Assembly (NCBI GenBank): GCA_024685775.1
Contig: JAIKVL010000015.1
Span: forward strand, 1 to 34,011
Reading direction: 5' to 3'
DNA: 34,011 nucleotides
Source of the DNA: Clostridia bacterium
Lineage (GTDB): Bacteria > Bacillota > Clostridia > Christensenellales > CAG-1252
Positions 17,015 through 24,800 of this stretch are shown here, in pieces. A model generated the notes under the pieces. The model was not told the DNA's origin. It made no database searches and saw nothing but the letters and a program-made list of their open reading frames with translations. The first letter of the stretch is position 1. Each line of letters starts with the position of its first letter. Position numbers and translations under genes: made by a program.

Positions 17015-18454
17015 TCAGAGGGTGACGCCCGTTTTCAAAAGCGCGATCTGCTTGTCGCCGCGCGTTTCGCAGGAGGTGGGCTTTCCTTCCGCGACATCCA
17101 AAAGCTCGTTATAAAGCGCGAGAACGGCGTCGTCCGTCGGCGTTCCGAATAAAATATCGCCCGCGTTGAAGTCGATCCAACCGCTTTTCTTTTCCGCAAG
17201 CGCGGAGTTCGAGGATATCTTGACGGTGGGGACGATCGAGCCGAGCGGCGTTCCTCTTCCCGTCGAGAACATAATCGCGTTCGCGCCCGCCGCGGCGAGC
17301 GTCGTGCAGGCAATGATATCGTTTCCGGGGCTTTCGATGACGTTGAGCCCGGTTTCCGTCGCTCTTTCGAGTTCGGAAAGGACGGCTTTGACTTCGCCTT
17401 TTCCCGATTTTTGGACGCAGCCGAGAGATTTTTCTTCGAGGGTCGTGATCCCGCCTTTTTTGTTGCCGGGGGAGGGGTTTTCGTAGACGTTTACGCCGTG
17501 CGAACCGTAAAACTCTTTCCACTTATTGACGAGGTCGGCGATCGCGCGGAAAACGGTTTCGTCCTTCGCGCGCTCCATCAAAGTTTGCTCCGCTCCGAAG
17601 ACTTCGGGTGTCTCCGCGAGAATGACTTTCGCGCCGCAGACTTCGAGAAGATCCGCGACTCTTCCGATCAGATAGTTCGCGGTGATCCCGGAAAAGCCGT
17701 CGCTTCCGCCGCATTTGACGCCGAAAGTCAATTCGGCAAGGGGCGTTTTCTCTCTCTTGTCGTTCTTCGCGACCGAGTAAAGCTCTTCGAGCAGGCGCAA
17801 GCCTTCGACTTCTTCATCTTCGACTTCCTGCGCGACCAAGAAGCGGACGCGTTCTCCGTCCGGAACGACGGCGCGCAAGTCTTCCATTCTGTTTTCTTCG
17901 CAGCCGAGCCCGAGGAAAAGAGCGCCGCCGCAATTCCCGTTTTTCGCGAGATTGACGAGCATCGTGCGCGTCCTCGTCAGATCGTCGCCGAGTTCGGAGC
18001 AACCGACGCGGTGGGTAAGGACGACGACGTCGTCCACCTGCATTTCGCCTTTGTGTTTTTCTTTGAACGCGCGGGCGATGTTTTCCGCACTGCCCGCGAT
18101 GCAGCCGACGGTCGGGACGATATAAAGCTCGTTGCGAATCCCCGCGACGCCGTTTCCGCGGCGGTACGCCATGACGGAGTTTCTTTCGGGCATGGGGGGA
18201 AGAGTGGGGAGCTTTTTCTCGTAGACGTAGGTCAACGCTTCCGCGGTCAGCGCGCTTTGAAGATTATGCGTGTGGACGAAATCGCCCTTTTTGATATCTT
18301 CGGTCGCCACGCCGATCGGGTAGCCGTACTTGATGATCTTTTCGCCTTTTTTGACGTCTTTCAAGGCGATCTTGTGACCCATGGGAAAATCGCCGAGGGG
18401 CTTTTTCAGCACCCCGACGTTATCTTTTTCGTTCAAAATGATGAGATCGTTCAT
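17015..18454 (-). CDS. uxaA: Altronate dehydratase
   Basis: A 479-residue altronate hydrolase of the UxaA/GarD family, which dehydrates D-altronate to 2-keto-3-deoxygluconate in galacturonate breakdown. An N-terminal SAF domain (about 1-75) is joined to the catalytic domain. Family motifs are HRVGCSELG, GLGCEEN, KCGGSDGFSGITAN and FSTGRGTPLGS. Length is normal. The start overlaps the uxaB stop by four bases (ATGA). Paired with uxaB this identifies the pathway better than either alone, because UxaA and GarD are hard to separate by sequence. uxaC, kdgK and kdgA are not present. Confidence 0.92.
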   Translation of the reverse strand: MNDLIILNEKDNVGVLKKPLGDFPMGHKIALKDVKKGEKIIKYGYPIGVATEDIKKGDFVHTHNLQSALTAEALTYVYEKKLPTLPPMPERNSVMAYRRGNGVAGIRNELYIVPTVGCIAGSAENIARAFKEKHKGEMQVDDVVVLTHRVGCSELGDDLTRTRTMLVNLAKNGNCGGALFLGLGCEENRMEDLRAVVPDGERVRFLVAQEVEDEEVEGLRLLEELYSVAKNDKREKTPLAELTFGVKCGGSDGFSGITANYLIGRVADLLEVCGAKVILAETPEVFGAEQTLMERAKDETVFRAIADLVNKWKEFYGSHGVNVYENPSPGNKKGGITTLEEKSLGCVQKSGKGEVKAVLSELERATETGLNVIESPGNDIIACTTLAAAGANAIMFSTGRGTPLGSIVPTVKISSNSALAEKKSGWIDFNAGDILFGTPTDDAVLALYNELLDVAEGKPTSCETRGDKQIALLKTGVTL

Positions 18455-19794
18455 AAAGTTTTCAGCGTCTCGCGGATCTCGCCCTTTTTAATGGCTTTGA
18501 CGTACGCCAAAGAATCGGTGAACACGCCTTCTTTTTCTTCGAGATCCATTCCCCAGAAAGCTTCGTTGCGGATAAACGCTTCGTACTTCTTTTCAAAGGG
18601 GAGCGACGAGGAGAAGAACACTTTGACCGATTCGTCGTCGTTGATCTTGAACTCGGGATCGTCGTACAGGCAGAAAAGCGCGGCGAGCGCGAACAGCATA
18701 CGTTTGCGGTTATTCTTATCCGCGGCGAGGAAGGAAGGCAAAAGTCTGGTCTTCCACTTGGAAACGCTGTTCAGAATGATGGACATAAACAGGTGATCGA
18801 TATAGGGGTTCGAGAAACGCTCCAACACCGCTTTTTTGAAAGCGAGAAGGGCGTTTTTATCCATATCGATCGTCGGGATGATCTCTTCGTTCGCAAGCGC
18901 GTCCGCATAAGCGAAGAGGTCTTTGTCGTTGACCGCGTCGCGGACGATCTCCACGCCCGCGAGAAGGGAGATCGGAGCAAGGGCGGTATGAAGCCCGTTC
19001 AGGATCTTGACCTTTCTTTCGCGATAGGGTTTAACGCTCGTCGTAAAGATAACGCGCGGATCTTTCAGGAACGGGAGCTTTTCTTTCAAAGACTCGTCGC
19101 CTTCGATGACGAGAGAGAGGAAAGCTTCGCCGACGGTCAAAAGGGGATCTTCCTCGCCGATCGCGGCAAAATGCTCCGCCGCGTTCGCTCTCGGGAATCC
19201 GGGAACGATCTTATCCACGAGGGTGTTATAGACTTTGATGCTCTTTACGAACGCTTTGAATTCTTCTTCGAGCTCCCAAATATCCGCGTATTTCAAGATA
19301 TAGGATTTCAGGGTCTCGCCGTTCTTTTCGATCAACTCCAAGGGAAGAAGCTCGACTTTTCCTTTTTCGCCGTACTTCTTGAAGCGGGCGTACAGGATCT
19401 TCGTGATCTTTGCGGGGAAAGTCCCGAGATCGCCGGTCAAGGTATCCGCCGCGTTAAAAGCGATACCGGCTTCCGTCGTGTTGCTGATGATGACTTTCAG
19501 TTCGGGATCGAGATACGCCTTCTCGTAACGATCGAACTCGCGATAGGGGTTTACGCAGTCCTTAACGACGTTCACGAGGGTGTATTCCTTGACGGCTTTC
19601 CCGTCCACCTTGCCGCAAACGCAGGTGTGATACGCGCAGTTTCTCTTGCGGAAAATCTCCCAGTTGGGATTATCGATCGGCGTAACGAGGACGACGCTTT
19701 CGCCGTCTCCTTTCGCGTCTTGTCTGAGTTGGATCAAGTAGTCGATAAAGCTACGAATGAAATTGCCTTCTCCGAATTGCAATACGGTTGCCAT
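18451..19794 (-). CDS. uxaB: Tagaturonate reductase (altronate oxidoreductase)
   Basis: A 447-residue member of the long-chain mannitol dehydrogenase family, NAD-dependent, reducing D-tagaturonate to D-altronate. The N-terminus VLQFGEGNFIRSFIDYLI is a typical family nucleotide-binding start. ISNTTEAGI and the catalytic-region KILNGLHTALAPI motif, with lysine and histidine, are visible. The ATG was chosen for the AAAGGAGCG upstream. A 14-codon upstream extension has no such site. It is first in an operon with uxaA, radC and a metallopeptidase and has its own promoter. No sugar-responsive operator was recognised. Confidence 0.92.
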   Translation of the reverse strand: MATVLQFGEGNFIRSFIDYLIQLRQDAKGDGESVVLVTPIDNPNWEIFRKRNCAYHTCVCGKVDGKAVKEYTLVNVVKDCVNPYREFDRYEKAYLDPELKVIISNTTEAGIAFNAADTLTGDLGTFPAKITKILYARFKKYGEKGKVELLPLELIEKNGETLKSYILKYADIWELEEEFKAFVKSIKVYNTLVDKIVPGFPRANAAEHFAAIGEEDPLLTVGEAFLSLVIEGDESLKEKLPFLKDPRVIFTTSVKPYRERKVKILNGLHTALAPISLLAGVEIVRDAVNDKDLFAYADALANEEIIPTIDMDKNALLAFKKAVLERFSNPYIDHLFMSIILNSVSKWKTRLLPSFLAADKNNRKRMLFALAALFCLYDDPEFKINDDESVKVFFSSSLPFEKKYEAFIRNEAFWGMDLEEKEGVFTDSLAYVKAIKKGEIRETLKTL

Positions 19795-19827
19795 AATTCG
19801 CTCCTTTATGATTTTTTTATTAGAAAA

Positions 19828-19857
19828 ATTATACAACTTTCACGCGTCGAATTACAA
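19828..19857 (-). promoter_or_regulatory. Promoter of the uxaB-uxaA operon
   Basis: TTGTAA (19857-19852), an 18-base spacer and TATAAT (19833-19828) on the minus strand, about 34 bases before uxaB. Confidence 0.65.
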
Positions 19858-19976
19858 GCAATTCCGCATTTTTTATGACGGACGCGCCTTTACTCCCGCC
19901 GAAGAAAGAATCTCGCCGTCGGATTTTTGCGATCGGGCGCGATTTTTCGGCGCGTAAAAGCGCGAAAAACTCGCTC

Positions 19977-20005
19977 TTGAAATATGAGAGAATATATTGT
20001 ATAAT
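19977..20005 (+). promoter_or_regulatory. Promoter of galE
   Basis: TTGAAA (19977-19982), a 17-base spacer and TATAAT (20000-20005). Start codon 57 bases downstream. A GC-rich hairpin-forming tract (about 19937-19974) lies directly before the -35. Confidence 0.85.
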
Positions 20006-20061
20006 ATTATTCAACGGCGTTAGTGCACGAGCGCGCGCCGCTAAGAAAGCAAGGAGAATTT

Positions 20062-21057
20062 ATGAAAGTTTTTGTTACGGGCGGTGCGGGATATATCGGA
20101 AGTCACACGGTCGTCGAACTCTTGAACGAGGGACACGACGTCGTTATAGCGGATAACCTTTCAAACAGCAGTTACGACGTGATCGAGCGGATCACGGAGA
20201 TCACGGGAAAGCCCGTAAACTTTTATAAGATCGACGTTTGCGACAAAGAAGCCGTTCGCCGCGTCTTCGAAGAGAACGAGATCGATCTCGCGATCCACTT
20301 TGCGGGGTTGAAGGCGGTCGGCGAAAGCGTTCGGGTCCCCTTAAAGTATTACAGAAATAACTTGGACAGCACCCTGACCCTTCTCGAAGTGATGAAAGAA
20401 AAGGGCGTCCATAAGATCATTTTCTCTTCGTCCGCGACGGTCTACGGCGATCCCGCGAGCCTTCCGGTCAAAGAGGATTTTCCCCTTTCCACGACCAATC
20501 CCTACGGAACGACGAAGCTTTTCATCGAGCGTATTTTGCAGGACGCCGCGGCGGCGGATCCGGACCTCTCCGTCGTCATTCTTCGTTACTTCAATCCCGT
20601 CGGCGCGCATGAAAGCGGGCTGATCGGGGAAGACCCCGTCGGGATCCCGAATAACCTGACTCCGTATATCGCGCGCGTCGCGACGGGCGATCTGCCTTGC
20701 GTCAACGTCTTCGGTTCGGATTACGACACCAAGGACGGGACGGGCGTTCGCGATTATATCCACGTCGTCGATCTTGCGAAAGGACACGTCGCCAGCTTGA
20801 AAAAGCTTTCGGAAGCGGGCGTCCGGATCTATAATCTCGGGACGGGCGTCGGATACAGCGTCTTGGAAGTCATCAAAGCCTTTGAAAAAGCGTGTGGCAA
20901 AAAGCTTCCCGTCGTTATGGCGCCGCGCCGCGCGGGCGATATCGCCGCGGTCTATGCGAGCGCGGAAAAGGCGAAGAAAGAACTCGGTTGGGAAGCCAAA
21001 CTGGGGTTGGAGGAGATGTGCGCGTCACTCTGGCACTTCCGTTGTAAGCGCGGATAG
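20062..21057 (+). CDS. galE: UDP-glucose 4-epimerase
   Basis: A 331-residue extended short-chain dehydrogenase that interconverts UDP-glucose and UDP-galactose with tightly bound NAD. The Rossmann motif GGAGYIG (7-13), catalytic S124 in FSSSATVYG and the YxxxK pair Y148/K152 are present. AAGGAG precedes the ATG. The C-terminus is odd. The family normally ends in a segment like LWxWQSxNPxGY, but here LWHF is followed by RCKRG and a stop. Those last codons are the left arm of an inverted repeat element. The catalytic core is complete, so the enzyme is probably active with an altered tail. Confidence 0.93.
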   Translation: MKVFVTGGAGYIGSHTVVELLNEGHDVVIADNLSNSSYDVIERITEITGKPVNFYKIDVCDKEAVRRVFEENEIDLAIHFAGLKAVGESVRVPLKYYRNNLDSTLTLLEVMKEKGVHKIIFSSSATVYGDPASLPVKEDFPLSTTNPYGTTKLFIERILQDAAAADPDLSVVILRYFNPVGAHESGLIGEDPVGIPNNLTPYIARVATGDLPCVNVFGSDYDTKDGTGVRDYIHVVDLAKGHVASLKKLSEAGVRIYNLGTGVGYSVLEVIKAFEKACGKKLPVVMAPRRAGDIAAVYASAEKAKKELGWEAKLGLEEMCASLWHFRCKRG

Positions 21058-21168
21058 CGGCGCTTATGCTTTTCTACCGCGTCGTTCGCGTCGGTTACGT
21101 CCAAGGAGGACGCGCCCTTCCGCTCTCTTGCGGAGCGTTCGCCGAATCACCGCTATCCGCGCTTACAA
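21042..21168. repeat. 127-bp element with perfect 19-bp terminal inverted repeats (MITE-like)
   Basis: TTGTAAGCGCGGATAGCGG (21042-21060) and its exact reverse complement CCGCTATCCGCGCTTACAA (21150-21168) bound an 89-base interior with a further small hairpin (CCGCTCTCTTGCGG). No coding sequence is inside and no clear target-site duplication flanks it. The left arm supplies the last galE codons and stop. It could be a miniature mobile element, or a long-stem structure at the galE 3' end. The left arm plus the next bases also read as a weak promoter (TTGTAA, 17, TATGCT). Confidence 0.7.
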
Positions 21169-21323
21169 TGGGGGAGCGAAGGAAACCGAAGGGGCGTGCG
21201 CGTTAACTTTCGAGCTTACGAGAATCGTTCGGATCCTTTTGAAAGAGAGGAGAAGAAGTCGGGAAAAGGTGCGCTTCGATGGGCGCGCCGGAATAAGAAA
21301 ATAGTAGAAAGAGGAGATCTTCT

Positions 21324-21812
21324 ATGAAACGAATCCTACTGATCATCGCCGTTGTTATTTTGGTCGGGATCGCGGCAAGCGCTCTCGCTCTCGAATACAA
21401 CAGCGCAGAGCCCAAGACGGGGACGTTGACGGCGGACAGTATGTTTGAGTTGACCTTGAACAGCACGGCGTCTTCGTCCGTCCGGCTGACTCCGGGCGTG
21501 CCTTCCGTCTATCCGCTCGTTTGCGGGTTCGACGGCTCCCCGAGCGCGCCGCAATCCGGAACGGGGAATTTGACGATCACCCTTGCGGACACGATCGTCT
21601 GCTCGATGGATCTGATTACCGTGACCGTCTATTCGGACGCGGCTTGCGCCTCGCCGATCGCGGGAAAGACCCAAACGGGCGCGGGGACGATCTCGATCAA
21701 CGGGATCACTTCCGAAACCACCTACTATATCGCCATTTCCGTGGAAAGCGGTTACGCGGACTCGACGGGGATCGGCGGAACGATTCAATTTGCCTTTACG
21801 GATGCTCAATAA
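21324..21812 (+). CDS. Small exported or membrane-anchored beta-rich protein
   Basis: A 162-residue protein of unknown function. Residues 3-23 are strongly hydrophobic after MKR, a signal peptide (possible cleavage after ALA) or an anchor. The rest is Thr/Ser/Gly-rich and predicted to be beta-strand (NLTITLADTIVC, ISINGITSETTYYIAIS), ending with a GTIQFAFTDAQ strand. Layout and length resemble the N-terminal 180 residues of the giant protein encoded 15 bases downstream, and loosely recall camelysin/TasA-type secreted proteins (an impression, not a match). SD AGGAGATC precedes the ATG. It is almost certainly co-transcribed with the next gene and may be its partner on the cell surface. No clear promoter was found. 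Confidence 0.75.
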   Translation: MKRILLIIAVVILVGIAASALALEYNSAEPKTGTLTADSMFELTLNSTASSSVRLTPGVPSVYPLVCGFDGSPSAPQSGTGNLTITLADTIVCSMDLITVTVYSDAACASPIAGKTQTGAGTISINGITSETTYYIAISVESGYADSTGIGGTIQFAFTDAQ

Positions 21813-21827
21813 GGAGAGGACCGAACT

Positions 21828-24800
21828 ATGAAAAAACTGATTGTTGTACTGATCGTAATCGTATTACTCGCGGGTATCGTCGGAACGTGCGTCGCGCTTT
21901 ACAAGATGAACGGGTCGCGAGACGTGCAGGTCACCGTCGAAGACCCGGTGGTGACGCTCAGCATCAATAACGCGAGCAACACCGCGGCGCAGACGAACTT
22001 TACGCTCGAAGGGTTCAGTCCGAGCGCGCGGCAGAAAACGAAAGACATCACGCTGGACTGCACGAATCCTTCTGCCGCGGGTGACGTCCAAGGCTTATTC
22101 ACCGTGGCGAAATCCGGCGCGCTCGCTCCTTATATCGACATAACGGTCAACCTTCTGAATTCCGCAGGCGGTTCGCTCGGAGAGAACATCACGCAGGCTT
22201 CGATGGGCGACGGAAAGACCTTCGCGCTCAGCGGCAGTCCGCGCTACGTCCGCATTACGGCGTATCTGAATAACGACGGCGTAAATTCTTTCGAGCAGGC
22301 TTCCGAGCAGCAAGCGACGATCAGCCTCGGCTGGACGATTGCCGCGACCGCCGCGATCTACGGCGACGAGACGATCTCCTTCCATTTCCTCGAACTCGGC
22401 AATAACTACACGGGCGACTGCACCTATATCAAAGCGGGCGACATCGACATTTTGATCGACGCGGGTTCCCGCCAAAACAGCGCGTCGACCATCGCGAATT
22501 ACGTCAGCGCGGCGGGTCGCTGCACGGACGGAAAACTCGAATACGTCATCGCGACGCACGCCCACCAAGACCATATCGCGGGCTTTACCGACACGAAGAA
22601 CAACCCCGGTATTTTCTCGCGTTATGAGTGCGGCGTCATCATCGACTTCGCGAGGACGAACGCGACTTCGCAGGTCTATAATAATTACGTTTCTTCGCGC
22701 GACGCCGAAGTTCAGGCCGGCGCGACGCACGTTACCGCGCTCCAATGCTATAACAACACGGAAGGCGGATTCAGGACGTACTCTCTCGGCAAGTCGATGA
22801 GTATGACGATTCTGTATCAACGCTTCTACGAGAACAACACTTCGGACGAGAACGATTACTCGGTCTGCGTCCTCTTTACGCACGGCGACAAGCACTATCT
22901 CTTTACGGGCGACCTCGAAGCCGAAGGCGAAGCGTCTCTCGTCGAGAGCAACGATCTTCCCGAAGTCGAGCTTTTCAAGGCGGGGCATCACGGCTCTTAC
23001 ACCGCGACGACGGACACCCTTCTTTCGGAAATCAAACCGAAGATCGTCTGCGTTTGCTGCTGCGCGGGTTCGGTCGAATATACCTCGAACCTTGCGAACA
23101 CCTTCCCCTCGCAAGCTTTCGTCAACCGCGTCGCGCCCTATACCGATAAGGTGTACGTCACGACGGTCGGAACCATTCAGCAAAAGATCAAGGACGGCGT
23201 CCCCCAAGTGGACAAAAAGGGCAACCCCGTCTATGAAGATACCGGCTTTACCTCGATGAACGGAAATATTACCGTAACGAGCGCGGCGGGGCTGGTGACG
23301 GTCACTTGCTCGAATAACGCGACCAAGCTCAAAGATACCGCGTGGTTCCTCGCAAATCGGACGATGCCCGTCGCTTGGGAAGGCGGCGGAGGCGGCGATC
23401 CCACGCCTACGGTCGTCTCGATCCCCGCGGCGGATACCACTGCGTTCGCCTATACGGGCTCGGCGCAGACCTATAATATCCCCGCAAACAGCGCGTACAC
23501 CGTCTCGAATAACGTCCAGACCGCGGTCGGCACGTACACCGTCACCGTCGCGTTGAAGGATAAGACGAACACTTCTTGGTCGGATTCCACGACGGCGGAT
23601 AAGACCTATACCTTTACGATCGCGAAAGGTACCGTCGCGGAGCCTCAAGCGGATACCACCGCCTTTAAGTACACGGGCTCGGCGCAGACCTATTCGGTCG
23701 CGGCGAATGCGAACTATACCGTCTCGAATAACGTTCAGACCGCAGCCGGGACGTATCCCGTTACCGTCTCTTTGAACGAACCCGCGAATTACAAATGGGC
23801 TTCGAGCGGCGATTCGGACGATTTGCAATATGCCTTTACGATCGCGAGCCGCACGACGCTCCCGACTTCGAACACCTACGGCAGCGCGGATCTTAAATTC
23901 CACTTCCTGCGCGTCGGGTCGAACAGCTTTGCCGATTGCGTGTACGTTCAAGCCGGCTCGGTCGATATTCTGATCGACGCGGGCAGGGCGGCGGCGGATA
24001 GCCTTACCGCGATCAAAAACTATCTGAATTCGTCCGGTATGTGCGCGGACGGGACGCTCGAATACGTCGTCGCGACGCACGCTCGCGATTACGCGATCGG
24101 CGGCTTCTCGGGCGACAGCGGTATCTTCGCGAGTTATACTTGCGAGACGATCATCGAATTCCCGAACAAGAAGACCACGGGCACGTTCTATAACAATTAC
24201 GTTACCGCGAGAAACGCCGAAGTTCAGGCGGGCGCGAATTACTACACCGCGCTCCAATGCGTAAACGAGACGGACGGCGCGCAAAGCACCTATAATCTCG
24301 GCAACGGAATGTATATGTCCGTCCTGTATCAGTACTATTACGATCGCACCGCGAGCGGCGACAACGACTATTCGATCTGCTTGCTCTTTACGCACGGAAG
24401 CAAACACTTCCTCTTTACCGGTGATCTCGAACTCGGCGAGTCTTCTCTCGTCGCGGGGTACGATCTGCCCAAAGCCGATCTCTTCAAAGCGGGCAACGAA
24501 GGCGGCGACGCGTCCTCTTCCGCGGCGCTCCTCGCCGCGATCGATCCCGAGATCGTCGTCGTAAGCGCGTACGTTACGGACGGCTCCGCGCTCTCGCAGA
24601 ATTGGATCGACAGGGTCGCGACCTATACCGACGCCGTCTACGTCACGGGTAAGACCACGACGGGCGGCAACGCGATGAACGGCAATATCGTCGTCACGAG
24701 TTCGGCGGGCAACGTTACGGTTTCCTGCTCGAATAACGACACCCTTTTGAAAGATACCGCTTGGCTCTCCTCCAACCGCGAGATCCCCGAGGCGTGGGTG

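Noticed and set aside
21169..21323. A c-di-GMP or other riboswitch upstream of the surface-protein operon.
   Set aside because: Considered because of the c-di-GMP genes in the window. The GAAAG and GGGA-like pieces are not in the order or spacing of the known aptamers, and no terminator follows.
22350..23400. A beta-lactam resistance enzyme.
   Set aside because: The MBL1 sequence has the ComEC-type layout (FHFLELGNN, ILIDAG, FTGDLE, KAGHHGS) rather than that of class B beta-lactamases.
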